64,000 nt of DNA from Rugosimonospora sp040255525. GTDB lineage: Bacteria > Actinomycetota > Actinomycetes > Mycobacteriales > Micromonosporaceae. The translations under genes and the position numbers were made by a program. This document shows, in pieces, positions 8,972 through 18,754 of the stretch; position 1 is the stretch's first letter; each line of letters starts with the position of its first letter. Under the pieces are notes generated by a model that searched no databases, was not told where the DNA came from, and saw nothing but the letters and a program-made list of their open reading frames with translations. The stretch spans positions 1 to 64,000 of the forward strand of contig JBDZVD010000005.1 of assembly GCA_040255525.1 (NCBI GenBank). Direction: 5' to 3'.

Positions 8972-11900
8972 TCAGCCGTTGACGAGGTACGCGCGGATGA
9001 TGGTCTGGTCGAGTTCGTTGCGGTCCGTGTCCTGGACGTGGGCACGCAGCGACACGCTGCCTCCCGGCGGGTTGTTGACGGTTGCCACCCAGCCAGCGCC
9101 ATTGCGGGCTAGTGGTGCCTTGCGCCAGGTCTTGCCGTCATCGTAGGAGGCTTCGACCGTGAGTTGCGCGATGGTCGCGGTACCGGCCCCTGGCTGCCGG
9201 GACACTTCGACCGGGATGAGATAGCGCTCACCAGGCCGCGCGTGGTTGTACTCGTCGAGGGCCGGGGCGTACCGCACATTGAGCAGCGGCAGGGCCACCG
9301 CCTGGTCGCCGTCGACGTGCTTCGACTGGAAAGTCCAGGCGCTCGTGATAGTGGTGGAGATCTGCGAGACCGCTGGAGTCGCCGTGGCGGCAAGGCGGTA
9401 GGTCGCTGCGCCGGGCGGCAGTTCCGCGACGGCATAGCCGAAGTTGGGCCACGTGCCGATCAGCTGACCGTCGCGGTACAACTGCGCGGTCCCGCGCTGC
9501 GCCTTCGGTTCGCTCAGGTGGTCGGAGGCGCAGTCCACGAACATGTCGATCCCGGCGGCAAAGTGGTCACCCCGCCGTAGCACGCCGTTGGCCGCGCCGT
9601 TCGCCATGAGCTGCGGATCGCGGCGGAAATTCGGCCCGAACACGCCCTGGCTCCAGGGAACCGGACGGTATGTGTGACCGGGCTGGTACTCGTGCCACTG
9701 GCCCTCGGCCAACAAGAAGTCGAGTGCACCGGTCTGGACGTCACCCTGTTGCATCCGCGAGGTCCACCGCAGCCCTCGGGCAAGGTAGTACTCGGTACGG
9801 TGGAACGGCGCCTTGGCGAGCAGTCGGGTCGCCCCGAAGTACGGCGCGAACTGGAACAGCTGTTCCGGACCGCTCGCGGGCCGGGCGAAGTGCTCGGTTT
9901 TGACGTCTCGTGACTGGTCGGTGACGGCGTCGTACCGTGCGTCGACGGTGGCGAAGTCCCGCTGGGCCGGGTGAAGCCGCAAGCCGGTGAACAGTTGGCC
10001 GAAACTGGCGTCGGCGAGTTCGTACTCGTACGGGCTGTTGACGTAGTCGTCGCCGGGGCCCGGCTCGGCCAGGCGCCCCTGCACGAAGCCGACGAGTTCG
10101 TCCTTACCGGCGGGTGGCCCGCCGAGGTCGGCGGTGTAGAGCGCCGTCGAATAGTCGCCTCCCGTGAAGTAGGTGAGCACCTGGCCCGGGCGGTGGACGT
10201 CACGAACCGCGTCCAGCTCCCACTCCATCAGCCGGGCCGATTTCCGGGGCGCGGTCAGCTGCACCGGATCGGCTCGGCGCGCGTCCACCGTCAGCGAGAT
10301 ATCCCCCTCGACATCGAGGACCGGCTGCATGAGGAAGTTCATGTCGTTGCGCCCCGCAGTCGTGCTGAACTCCGCGAGCGTGTACCGCCCGGGAGGCAGA
10401 CGCAGGCTGCTCTGCCCGTCCGATCCGCTGACGAGCCCACCACAGTACGGATCGGTACCGCAGTCACCGATCCGGTCGAGGTAGGTCACGTACGAGCCCG
10501 GAGCGCCACCGTCCCGGCCGATGTGGGTAATCCGGACGCTGTAGCGCTCGCTCTCCTTCTCGACGGCGACCGGACTCGTCAGGGTCGAGCCGCCACCGGT
10601 GGCGATGAGCCGGCCGCTGTAGCGCCCGACGGGGACCTGGTCGGAGCGTGTGTCCGCGGCGACGGTGATCTGCTGTGTCCCACCGGCCGGTACCACGATC
10701 CGGGCCGGGTTCACGGTGAACAGCTCGGCCGGTGCCGGGGTCCCGTCGGGACCGGTCGCTTCCAGTGCCAGGTCGAGCGGGATGTCGGTGGTACCCGTGT
10801 TGTGGTAGGTGACCGTCTTGGACGTGACCGTGTCGTCCTCGTGCGGCCAGAGAGCCACGCCGAAACTCAGGCTGGCCGGCTGCGCCATGACGGTCTGGGC
10901 GATGGCCTTGGCGATGTCGACGCGCCCGGCGCCCTGGTCGAAGACGCCAGTCGTATCGAGGGTCTTGGCCGAGGCCATCAGCGCCTCCTTGACCTGCTCG
11001 CCTGTCCAGTCGGGGTGCTGCTGGAACAGGATCGCGGCGGCGGCGGTGACGTGCGGAGTGGCCATGGAGGTACCCGACAGCTTGACGTACTGATCGTCCA
11101 CGATCTCGCCGAGTTCGGTCCCGGCCGCGCGGGCCGCGACGATGTCCACGCCGGGAGCGGCCAGATCGGGTTTCAGTGTGCCGCCGACCGTCGGGCCGCG
11201 GCCGGAAAAACCGGCAATGACGTCCTGCCCGTCGACCGCGCCGACGGTGAGCGCGGCGTCCGCGCTGCCCGGTGACTCGACGGTGCTGTCACCCGGCCCG
11301 GAGTTGCCCGCCGCGACGACAAACAGCATCCCGTACTGGGCGGACAGCGTGTTGACGGCCTGCTCCACCGGGTCGATGCCCGGAGTGTCCGCCTCGCCCA
11401 GACTCGCATTGGCCACCGACGCGTGCTGCGCCGCGGCCCACTGCATGCCGGCGATGATCGCGTCATCGGCGCAGGAGCCGGCCTGGTCGCAGACCTTCGC
11501 GTCGAGCAACCGTACGCCCGGCGCGATCCCTTGGTACATGCCGCCGGACGCGGCACCGCTGCCTGCCACGATCGAGGCCACGTGGGTACCGTGGCCGTAA
11601 AGGTCCCCCGATGGCTCGCTGGTGAAGTTGGCCGACGCCTCGACCTTCCCCACCAGGTCGGGATGAGTGCTGTCGATTCCGCTGTCGAGGATCGCTACCC
11701 GGACGTTCTTACCGGTCAGCCCGGCTTGCCAGGCCGCCGGCGCGCCAATCTGCGAGGCGTTCTGGTCCTGAGCCAGGTGGCGCCGCCCGTTCAGCCACAC
11801 CTTGGTCAGGCCGGAATCCAGCGTCCGCGTCCCGCGGTCGGGGTGGGTCGCGGCGTTCCACCAGGTCGGCGCGTCCTTCTTGGACACCGATATCGAGGCT

Positions 11901-12364
11901 CCGTGCACGCTGGACAGTTGCCGCCCGGTACTCTCCACCGCGGCCATCGGGCGGCGCGGAGTGCCGGCGTCATACTGGACGATCAGGGACAGGTCCTTAC
12001 GCTGCGTGTCACCGTAGCCGTCGTCCAGGAGCGTCGTCACGTCGAACAGCCGCTGATCGAGTCGACCAGTCGCGACGAGCGCCGCGGCGTCCCCCGGGAC
12101 CACTCGGATGTGCCCCTTGTCCTCGGCGACGCGGAACGGCATCGAACGCCGGCCCGGTCCCGGGATGATCCGTGGCGGCCCGCCGCCGCCCACCTCGACT
12201 CGGTCCCCGGTAATCAGCGTGACCGATCCGCTCGGCGAGGTGCGTGAGGCCGGTACCGTGCGTGCCGATGCCGGGGCCGACGCCGGGGAGCCGGCGGAGG
12301 TTCCCATCGCGCCGGCAGCAGCAAGAATGATCACCACCGGCACACTGACAAGGCGTTCTTTCAT
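8972..12364 (-). CDS. Secreted subtilisin-family (S8) serine protease
   Basis: About 1130 residues. The signal peptide (MKERLVSVPVVIILAAAGAMG) is followed by a propeptide-like region (to about residue 200). The S8 catalytic domain has D227 (AILDSGID), H258 (GHGTHVAS), the oxyanion Asn N354 (AAGNSG) and S433 (GTSMATPHV), so the triad is complete. A C-terminal region of some 600 residues has beta-sandwich character, typical of large actinobacterial subtilases. It is secreted and degrades protein outside the cell. I chose the ATG at 12364 because the signal peptide begins there and GGGAGAGGA lies upstream; the reading frame continues 96 codons further up without a plausible start. It converges on amt. 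Confidence 0.93.
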   Translation of the reverse strand: MKERLVSVPVVIILAAAGAMGTSAGSPASAPASARTVPASRTSPSGSVTLITGDRVEVGGGGPPRIIPGPGRRSMPFRVAEDKGHIRVVPGDAAALVATGRLDQRLFDVTTLLDDGYGDTQRKDLSLIVQYDAGTPRRPMAAVESTGRQLSSVHGASISVSKKDAPTWWNAATHPDRGTRTLDSGLTKVWLNGRRHLAQDQNASQIGAPAAWQAGLTGKNVRVAILDSGIDSTHPDLVGKVEASANFTSEPSGDLYGHGTHVASIVAGSGAASGGMYQGIAPGVRLLDAKVCDQAGSCADDAIIAGMQWAAAQHASVANASLGEADTPGIDPVEQAVNTLSAQYGMLFVVAAGNSGPGDSTVESPGSADAALTVGAVDGQDVIAGFSGRGPTVGGTLKPDLAAPGVDIVAARAAGTELGEIVDDQYVKLSGTSMATPHVTAAAAILFQQHPDWTGEQVKEALMASAKTLDTTGVFDQGAGRVDIAKAIAQTVMAQPASLSFGVALWPHEDDTVTSKTVTYHNTGTTDIPLDLALEATGPDGTPAPAELFTVNPARIVVPAGGTQQITVAADTRSDQVPVGRYSGRLIATGGGSTLTSPVAVEKESERYSVRITHIGRDGGAPGSYVTYLDRIGDCGTDPYCGGLVSGSDGQSSLRLPPGRYTLAEFSTTAGRNDMNFLMQPVLDVEGDISLTVDARRADPVQLTAPRKSARLMEWELDAVRDVHRPGQVLTYFTGGDYSTALYTADLGGPPAGKDELVGFVQGRLAEPGPGDDYVNSPYEYELADASFGQLFTGLRLHPAQRDFATVDARYDAVTDQSRDVKTEHFARPASGPEQLFQFAPYFGATRLLAKAPFHRTEYYLARGLRWTSRMQQGDVQTGALDFLLAEGQWHEYQPGHTYRPVPWSQGVFGPNFRRDPQLMANGAANGVLRRGDHFAAGIDMFVDCASDHLSEPKAQRGTAQLYRDGQLIGTWPNFGYAVAELPPGAATYRLAATATPAVSQISTTITSAWTFQSKHVDGDQAVALPLLNVRYAPALDEYNHARPGERYLIPVEVSRQPGAGTATIAQLTVEASYDDGKTWRKAPLARNGAGWVATVNNPPGGSVSLRAHVQDTDRNELDQTIIRAYLVNG

Positions 12365-12699
12365 GGGCCAAGGTCCTCTCCCGGGCACCGGCCGGCCTGG
12401 CCGGAGGCGCCCGTTGCTTCGGGAATGGAGGCGGACCCGGCAGGCCGGGTCGGCCTCCGGTGAATGCCCGCGGCAGCACGATCCCTTCGCGACAGCCATC
12501 CGCCCGGTCGCGCACCGGCATTCCTGCGGCCTGGCCTGCGCACCGGTGAAGGTCATTCCAGGGTTTGAAGGCGTGCTGAGCCGGCCCCACACTCCCATCG
12601 CGTCACCGCCCGGACGGGACGCCCGGTGCTGATCGGCCTCGCCGGCCCGCACGACATTTGTCCAAGACGCACAGCCGGTCGCCCGCGCATCATCGCGGC

Positions 12700-13536
12700 A
12701 TGACTGAGCACGACGTTGAGGACTCGCACGGCATGCATATCGTCCACGACGGCCGCCGGCAGGCGCCGCCGCTGTTGCTCATCCACGGGTCCGGGGCGGC
12801 GGGAGCCTCGTGGGGCCTGATGGTGCCGGCACTGGCCGCCCACCATCACGTCATCCGGGTGGACCTGCCGGGGTGCGGCCAGTCCCCGCCCGCCCGGTCG
12901 TACCAGGTGCCGGCGCAGGCGGGCCGGGTGGCCGCCGTCCTCGACGACCTCGGCCTCCGTCACGTCGCGGTGGCTGGGCACTCCAGCGGCGGCTACGTCG
13001 GCACCGCGCTGGCCGAACAGCGCCCCGACCTGGTGGGTTCGCTCGCACTGATCGGTACCGGGCCGAGCCTCGACGCGTTGCTTCCCCAGCCACTCATCCT
13101 CCGGGTCCTGCTGGGGCCGCCGATCGGCCCGCTCGTCTGGTCGGTACGGTCGGATGCCTGGATCCGCAAGGGGATCAGCGCGACGGCCGCTCGCCCGGTG
13201 GACGTCCCCGACGAGATGATCGCCGGGGTACGGGGCATCACGTACCGCACCATGAGGCGGGTGCTGCGCGAGAACGGCGCCTACATCACCGAGCGCAGCG
13301 TGCCCGAGCGTCTGGCCGCACTCGCCCTCCCAGTGCTGGTGATCTGCGGCGCCGCCGAGCCGCGCTGGGACCCGGCATCGGCCCGCCAGTACGACGCCGT
13401 GCCGAACGCGCGGGTCGAGCGGCTGCCGGGCGTCGGGCACCTACCCATCCTCGAGGCACCCGACACCACCAGCAGACTGCTGCTGGACTTCGCGGCGGCG
13501 AACCATCAACACCCCGCGCCGGATCCGCGGGCATAA
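12700..13536 (+). CDS. Alpha/beta hydrolase
   Basis: 278 residues with a standard alpha/beta-hydrolase fold: oxyanion region LLLIHGSGAAG, nucleophile elbow GHSSGG, an acid after strand 7 (VICGAAEPRWD) and the catalytic His in GVGHLPILEAP. The substrate cannot be predicted; single-domain proteins like this are esterases, lactonases or peptidases. I chose the ATG at 12700; a TTG 14 codons upstream is possible. No strong ribosome site is visible. An AraC-family regulator starts 9 bases after the stop on the same strand, so the two probably share a transcript. Confidence 0.88.
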   Translation: MTEHDVEDSHGMHIVHDGRRQAPPLLLIHGSGAAGASWGLMVPALAAHHHVIRVDLPGCGQSPPARSYQVPAQAGRVAAVLDDLGLRHVAVAGHSSGGYVGTALAEQRPDLVGSLALIGTGPSLDALLPQPLILRVLLGPPIGPLVWSVRSDAWIRKGISATAARPVDVPDEMIAGVRGITYRTMRRVLRENGAYITERSVPERLAALALPVLVICGAAEPRWDPASARQYDAVPNARVERLPGVGHLPILEAPDTTSRLLLDFAAANHQHPAPDPRA

Positions 13537-13545
13537 GCTGGTCCC

Positions 13546-14400
13546 GTGCTGCCCAGCGTGCCGCCGTGCGACTGGACCTGGTCGGACGTGGAGGTTGCGG
13601 TTCCACGCCCGTCACACCGGCTGCCTGGGATCAGCATGGCCGGATTCCGCCAGCGGGTGCCAGCGCGGTGGGACATCGCCATGGTGGCGCACCCAGCCGT
13701 CACTCTGCTCATCGATCTGAGTGAGCGTGAAGGCGTCAGGTATGACACCGCTGATCGGGCACGGCGCGGCAGCATCGTCGCCGGACTCCTCCCCGGCGAG
13801 TTCCGGGCAGCCGGCCTGGCACGGGTCGAGTGCCTCCAGATCCGGCTGGAGCCCGCCGTGGCGGCGGAGGTGTTCGGCGCATCGACGGAACTCACCGGCA
13901 CGGTGGTATCGCTGGAGGAGGTCTGGGGGCGTGACGCCGGACGAGCCGAGGACCGGCTGCGCGCCGCCGTGTCGTGGGACGAACATTTCACGATCGCGGC
14001 GGAGATCCTCGACCGGCGGCGGAGCGCCCGCCGGACCGATCCGGAAGTCGCGTACCTGTGGCGGCGGATGCTGGCCAGTCGAGGGCGGCTGCGTGTCAAC
14101 GGCCTGGCGGACGAAGTGGGCTGGAGCCGCAAACGCCTGTGGGCCCGCTTCCGGTCCCAGCTCGGCATCACGCCCAAACGGGCCGCCCGGCTGGTCCGGT
14201 TCGACCACGCCGCCCACCTCCTCGCGGCGGGCCAGGCCCCGGCCAGCGCTGCCGGCGACGCCGGGTACGTCGACCAGTCCCACCTTCACCGCGAGGTCAA
14301 CGCGTTTACCGGGCTCACGCCCGCGGCCGTGGCCGCCGCGCCGTGGCTCGCCATTGATGACGTCGCATGGCCCGGCTCCTCGCCCCGCCGAAGGCGGTGA
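13546..14400 (+). CDS. AraC-family transcriptional regulator
   Basis: 284 residues. The C-terminal AraC DNA-binding region carries two helix-turn-helix units (RLRVNGLADEVGWSRKRL and ASAAGDAGYVDQSHLHREV) ending with the family's FTGLTP motif. The N-terminal half is a cupin-like sensing domain without recognisable ligand residues. The GTG start at 13546 lies 9 bases after the hydrolase stop, so it is likely co-transcribed and may control that gene; this is inference. Confidence 0.9.
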   Translation: MLPSVPPCDWTWSDVEVAVPRPSHRLPGISMAGFRQRVPARWDIAMVAHPAVTLLIDLSEREGVRYDTADRARRGSIVAGLLPGEFRAAGLARVECLQIRLEPAVAAEVFGASTELTGTVVSLEEVWGRDAGRAEDRLRAAVSWDEHFTIAAEILDRRRSARRTDPEVAYLWRRMLASRGRLRVNGLADEVGWSRKRLWARFRSQLGITPKRAARLVRFDHAAHLLAAGQAPASAAGDAGYVDQSHLHREVNAFTGLTPAAVAAAPWLAIDDVAWPGSSPRRRR

Positions 14401-14771
14401 CCGACCGCTCCCCGCGAGCCGCGAACCCCGACCCGGGTAGGAGCGGAAGGAAGAGGTCGTCGACGATCGAGCGGATGCGGGCCCGCGGTACCGGCCGCCA
14501 CACCCTCTCGCCGCCGCGGGCACGTACTCGAGGCGGCATTGCTCGAAGCTGCCTGTCCCAGCATCGCCCGGGTCATCGAGTTCATCACGGGGTAGGGGCG
14601 GGTGTACACCGGCGAGACGCTGACGACGATCGAGCTACGAATTCGCCGGGCCGGAATCGTCACCACACAGTGGACACTCTCCGGTAGCTCTCCCGGGGGA
14701 CCGCCAGGTAGCCGAAGAATGCGCAGGTGGCCACCGCGCCGATGCTGCCGATCGGGCGGAGCCCATCCAGG
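14401..14771. other. Intergenic, 371 bp, perhaps degenerate coding sequence
   Basis: No intact gene. In one plus-strand frame (about 14530-14690) a protein-like stretch (ALLEAACPSIARVIEF, later RVYTGETLTTIEL) is interrupted by a TAG near 14596. It could be the tail of a decayed dehydrogenase-like gene, but the match is too weak to name. Confidence 0.3.
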
Positions 14772-15233
14772 TCAGGCAGATGCGCCAGCGGCGCCGCGGC
14801 GCCGAAAGCGAGTGACCAGCTTCGTCTCGATGCGCTGCAGGGTCGCGGTGGTGGCGTCGATTTCCGCGGGATCGTCGAGCACGCCGTCAAGCAGTTCACC
14901 CCACACCTTGCGGAGGTGTTGCAGGTTCTGGTGCGCCTTGCGGGTGGGGTAGAGGTGGACTCGTCGGGCGTCGTGTTCGTCGACCTCGCGGCGGACCAGG
15001 CCCTTCTTCTCCAAGGTGCGGACCGCGCGGCTGAAGTTGCTGGAGATCAGCTGAGTGGCTTCGGCGGCCTCCCGCGGTGAGGTACCTGGGTTGCGGTCGA
15101 TGAAGCGCATGACACTGCTCTCCAGCGGTGTCCAGGACTCGGTGCCGGTGTCCTTCGAGGCCGCGATGTGCCGGCTGACCGCAAGGATCATATCGGCGAG
15201 TTCGAACAGCCGGGAGGCTTGCGTCTCATCCAC
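14772..15233 (-). CDS. MarR-family regulator
   Basis: 153 residues with a MarR winged helix: recognition region SPREAAEATQLISSNFSRAVRTLE and wing VDEHDARRVHLYPT, flanked by dimerisation helices. It is divergent from the amidohydrolase gene with 64 bases between, and a short palindrome sits in that gap. It therefore probably represses that gene and itself, released by an aromatic or phenolic effector as is common in the family. The effector is not visible in sequence. Confidence 0.9.
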   Translation of the reverse strand: MDETQASRLFELADMILAVSRHIAASKDTGTESWTPLESSVMRFIDRNPGTSPREAAEATQLISSNFSRAVRTLEKKGLVRREVDEHDARRVHLYPTRKAHQNLQHLRKVWGELLDGVLDDPAEIDATTATLQRIETKLVTRFRRRGAAGASA

Positions 15234-15266
15234 CGGCCCATGGTAGCTTTCCTGTCAGACGACATC

Positions 15267-15278
15267 TATCACTTGATA
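15267..15278. promoter_or_regulatory. Candidate MarR operator
   Basis: TATCA-CT-TGATA is a perfect inverted repeat in the 64-base gap between the divergent MarR and amidohydrolase genes. The palindrome AACTAGTT follows immediately (15278-15285). The position and AT-richness in a GC-rich region support an operator. Confidence 0.5.
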
Positions 15279-15297
15279 ACTAGTTGGGCGGCGTGAC

Positions 15298-16278
15298 ATG
15301 ACTCTCATCGCGATCGAGGAACACTGGATCACTCCGGACCTGACCGCGGCGCTTCAAGCCCTGCCGCAGCACGCGCGGGATGAAAGCCTGACCTTCAACG
15401 AGATGGGTGACAAGCTGGCACGGCTGGAGGACCTCGACGCCGGGCGCATCGCCGCGATGGACGAGCAGTGCATCGACGTGTCGGTGCTCGCCCTGACTCC
15501 GCCGGGGACCCAGGCGCTGCCGCCGGCCGAGGCCGTGCGCCTCAGCCGCCGTGCCAACGACCTGGCCGCCGAGGCGGTCGCTCGGCATCCGGACCGCTTC
15601 CGGGCACTGTCCACCCTGCCCATGTCGGCACCGGGCGACGTGGCCGGCGAGCTGAGTCGCGCGGCGGCCCTGGGGCACGTCGGCACCATGGTGTACGGCC
15701 GGTCCGGCGACCTCTTCCTCGACGACCCGGCATACGAGGAATTCTTCGCGACCGCCGCGCAGTTGGGCCAGCCGGTCTTCCTGCACCCGCAGCTGCCCTC
15801 GGCGGCGGTGCGCGACGCCTCCTACCGCGGGTTCGATCCGATGACCGACCTGGCGCTGGCCACCTTCGGTTGGGGCTGGCACCTGGACGCCGGGACGGCC
15901 GCGCTGCGGTTGATCCTGCGGGGCACCTTCGACCGGTACCCGGACCTGCAGCTCGTGCTCGGCCACTGGGGCGAAATGCTGCTGTTCTGGCTGGACCGGG
16001 CGGACAGCCTCAGCGGCATCGCCGGGCTCGATCGACGGGTGTCAGACTACGTCCGGGACAACTTCCACATCACCGCCTCCGGCATGCTCAACCCGGCACT
16101 GCTTCGGCACGCGCTGTCGGTGACGACGATCGACCGGTTGATCTTCTCGACGGACTACCCGTTCCAGCGCCCGGCCCACGCGGACATCAGCCGCTTCCTC
16201 GCGTCCTTCGACACGGACGCCGACCGGGAGAAGTTCACGTCGGCCAACGCCGCAGCCCTGTTCGGCATCGGCGGCTAG
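15298..16278 (+). CDS. Amidohydrolase-2 family enzyme (gamma-resorcylate decarboxylase-like)
   Basis: 326 residues, TIM-barrel metalloenzyme. Metal and catalytic residues match the gamma-resorcylate/dihydroxybenzoate decarboxylase branch: E7 and H9 in IAIEEHW, H163 in VFLHPQ, H223 in LGHWGE and D286 in FSTDYPF. Family members decarboxylate hydroxybenzoates or related acids; some hydrolyse C-C or C-N bonds. The divergent MarR regulator fits control by an aromatic acid. The ATG at 15298 has only a weak ribosome site. No ring-cleavage genes lie nearby, so the enzyme appears stand-alone. Confidence 0.88.
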   Translation: MTLIAIEEHWITPDLTAALQALPQHARDESLTFNEMGDKLARLEDLDAGRIAAMDEQCIDVSVLALTPPGTQALPPAEAVRLSRRANDLAAEAVARHPDRFRALSTLPMSAPGDVAGELSRAAALGHVGTMVYGRSGDLFLDDPAYEEFFATAAQLGQPVFLHPQLPSAAVRDASYRGFDPMTDLALATFGWGWHLDAGTAALRLILRGTFDRYPDLQLVLGHWGEMLLFWLDRADSLSGIAGLDRRVSDYVRDNFHITASGMLNPALLRHALSVTTIDRLIFSTDYPFQRPAHADISRFLASFDTDADREKFTSANAAALFGIGG

Positions 16279-16570
16279 AACGGCCGCACCGGATCGAGAC
16301 GGTCAAGTTCTCTACCGATCCCCGGGTGGAGGCGAAGGTCCGCGCTGCGCCGGCCTGTACAAGCCGTAAGCCGCGTCCGGTCGTGCCGATGTGCGAGTGC
16401 CGGCCTTTCCACATGTGCCCGGCCCGCCCACGGCCCACGTTCGAGGCTCGATATCGTGCCTCGCAGGCGAATGGGCCGGGGCTTGCCGCTGCGGGGGCCG
16501 TGAACTTCGGCGTCGCGGACGACGGTGCCGCGTCCCGCAGTACGCCTTGTCGAGTGTGCGGCTCCCTCGG

Positions 16571-17947
16571 TTAGGCGTAGCCGAACAACGGGGGAAAGAC
16601 GAGGACCACGATCCAGGCCCACGCGGCGTACACCGGCAGGTAGCCGGTCTGCCAACGTTCGAGCGCCGCGAACGGCGTATGCCGACGGATGAAGGTCAGC
16701 AGGAGCCACGCCGACCACGCGAGGTTGACCAGCAGGATGACGTTCTCGCCGAGCGCGGCCGCCCTGTTGGGCGTGCTGCCGTATTCGTCGGTGATGCGTC
16801 CGGTGATCTCCACCAGCACAAGTACATCGATGGCCGACGCACTGACCACGAGCGCGAGCTGGAGTTTGTCGAACAGGCCGGGCGGGGCCAGCGGATCGCG
16901 GGCGGAGAGCGAGTAGAGCAGCAGCCCCAGCACCACGACCAGCAGCAGGTCGAACAGGATCAGCGCTTCGCGCTCGACATCGATGCCGTGGCTGGTCCAG
17001 ACGACGGCGACGAGGAAGGCGAGGAGGGCGGCCGTGAACAGCGGGGTGAACAGCCGCGTGAGGACCGGCGCGATGTTCTCGACGACACTCTGCTTGGCCT
17101 CGACGAGCCATCCGGCCACGACAACCGCGGCCGCGGCGCCGCAGGGAAGCAGCCAATGCGAGATGAACTCCTGCGGGACGATTCCGATAGCCCTGAAGAT
17201 GTTGAACAGGAACGCGGCGAGTACGCCGCCGCCGAGGGCCATGAGTAGGAAGTAGATGAACCATTCGCCGGTGAAGCGGATGAAGTCCATACGTCGGCGG
17301 AAGGAGCGCCAGTCGTCGGCGACATAGGCCAGACCGACCACGAGCCACAGGGCGATGGGAAGGTGGATGCTGGTGACGACCACGGATTGCGACTTGTCCT
17401 CCAGCGGGTAGGCGTTGGCCGCGACGGCACCGAGAGCGAACAGCGCCACCAGTATCGCGATCACTGGCCGCTGGGCTCTGCGCCGCCAGGCCAGGAACGC
17501 CGCCAGCCAGGGCAGCGCGAACAGGGTGAGATTCCGCGCGTAGAACGAGCTGTCGCCCTCGAAGCTCAGCCCGAACAGTGCCGGCACCTTGACGGACGCC
17601 ACCGCGCCCGCCGCGCAGATGGCCATGGCCCACAGGTCCCGCCGGGAGCGAGTGTCGGCGACCGGGCCGCCGGTGTCGGCGGTCAGTACCAGTTGCTTCC
17701 AGAGCCGTTCCGAATGCTCGCGGGCGAACTCGCGGGAGAGTTCGTCGAGGCTGCCCATCCGTTTGACCGCTACCAGGAACGCCTCATCCGGGCTCAGGCC
17801 GGCTGCGACGAGTTCGTCAACGGAGCCGCGGAGGTGGTCTTCGAGCTCATCGGCGTCGACCGATTGCAACTCCCTGCGGCGGAGCACATACTGGCGCCAC
17901 TGCTCGAACTGCGCTTCCAACTCCTCTTGCCCGTCGTCTGCCATCAT
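16571..17947 (-). CDS. Integral membrane protein with permease-prefix (HAAS-like) N-terminus
   Basis: 458 residues. The first 110 are a soluble helical region (ELEDHLRGSVDELVAAGLS, then AFLVAVKRMGS) of the kind known as permease prefix domain 1 or HAAS. About nine to ten hydrophobic segments follow, resembling DUF4153-type membrane proteins. Its start overlaps the stop of the PadR gene by four bases (ATGA), and PadR plus prefix-domain membrane protein is a common pair in Gram-positives. PadR probably controls this gene. Its biochemical role is unknown. Confidence 0.85.
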   Translation of the reverse strand: MMADDGQEELEAQFEQWRQYVLRRRELQSVDADELEDHLRGSVDELVAAGLSPDEAFLVAVKRMGSLDELSREFAREHSERLWKQLVLTADTGGPVADTRSRRDLWAMAICAAGAVASVKVPALFGLSFEGDSSFYARNLTLFALPWLAAFLAWRRRAQRPVIAILVALFALGAVAANAYPLEDKSQSVVVTSIHLPIALWLVVGLAYVADDWRSFRRRMDFIRFTGEWFIYFLLMALGGGVLAAFLFNIFRAIGIVPQEFISHWLLPCGAAAAVVVAGWLVEAKQSVVENIAPVLTRLFTPLFTAALLAFLVAVVWTSHGIDVEREALILFDLLLVVVLGLLLYSLSARDPLAPPGLFDKLQLALVVSASAIDVLVLVEITGRITDEYGSTPNRAAALGENVILLVNLAWSAWLLLTFIRRHTPFAALERWQTGYLPVYAAWAWIVVLVFPPLFGYA

Positions 17948-18309
17948 GCGAGGCCCTCCAGCGGGTTCACCGTCAGCGGCGCACGGTCATGCCAGATCTC
18001 CTTGAGCGCGTCCACGACGGTGTCCCACTGCCGGCGCTGCTCGGCCAACTCAGCCAGGCCCTTGTCGGTGATGCGGTAGTACTTGCGTTTTCGCTCGCCG
18101 GTGACCGACCGCCAGCTCGACTCCACATGACCGAGGCGCTCAAGCCGGTGCAACAACGGGTACAGCAGCCCCTCGGTCCAGTCCAGCTCGCCCGCGGACA
18201 GCTCGTTGATCCGCCTGAGGATGGCGTAGCCGTAGCTCTCGCCCGCGGTCAGGATGCCGAGCACCATCGGTGTCGCCGAGGCGGCCACCAAATCCTTAGC
18301 GACCTTCAC
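17944..18309 (-). CDS. PadR-family regulator
   Basis: 121 residues. The PadR winged helix is clear: MVLGILTAGESYGYAILRRI, LYPLLHRLERLGHVES and the wing ERKRKYYRITDKG. The start is GTG at 18309 with a GGTGAGG ribosome site. It is the first gene of a two-gene unit with the membrane protein. An 18-bp palindrome lies 24 bases upstream of the start and is the likely autoregulatory operator. Confidence 0.93.
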   Translation of the reverse strand: MKVAKDLVAASATPMVLGILTAGESYGYAILRRINELSAGELDWTEGLLYPLLHRLERLGHVESSWRSVTGERKRKYYRITDKGLAELAEQRRQWDTVVDALKEIWHDRAPLTVNPLEGLA

Positions 18310-18333
18310 GAGACCTCACCCGCCCTACCTGGA

Positions 18334-18351
18334 AGTACGATGCATAGTACT
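18334..18351. promoter_or_regulatory. Candidate PadR operator, 18-bp near-palindrome
   Basis: AGTACGATGCATAGTACT is symmetric except for one mismatched base pair. It lies 24 bases upstream of the padR start, where an autoregulatory site is expected. Confidence 0.6.
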
Positions 18352-18499
18352 GGTAGGTATTGTCTGGCGCAACGCCCCGGTCACGTGTCCCTGTCAGCGG
18401 TATCCGCGATCCGTCGCCACATGGCGCGCTGTCCTGCCGCAGACAGAGCAGCCTGGTGCTGACACCGGATGATCGGTCGGCTCCACGGCGCGACCGGTG

Positions 18500-18752
18500 C
18501 GGCATCCCCGAAGATGAATGCCACCGCCCGAAGTGGACGATGGTCGAGATGCCCTTTCCGATCGCAGCGCGCACACGCGGGAGAAATGGGGGCTGCGTAG
18601 CCATCCGGGCGTGGAGGTGGTGTGCCGGGATGGGTTCCGGCGCCTACGCCGAAGCGGTCCGCCGGGCGCTGCCGCACGCCGTCCAGGGACCTGATCACGT
18701 GCACGTGTGGCACAACTTCTGCCAGGCCGCGGTGACGGGTAGAGCCGTTTGA
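18500..18752 (+). pseudogene. ISL3-family transposase fragment, frameshifted
   Basis: Pieces of an ISL3 transposase core can be read in alternating frames: DRSAHTREKW and SHPGVEVVCRDG, then after an extra base near 18633 GSGAYAEAVRRALPHAVQ and HVHVWHNFCQAAV. These follow the family order (LPDR..HPGVEVVCRDGSGAYAE..WHLWHN). Neither the N-terminal zinc finger and helix-turn-helix nor the C-terminus is present, so it is a dead remnant. The call rests on remembered family motifs. Confidence 0.6.
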
Positions 18753-18754
18753 GG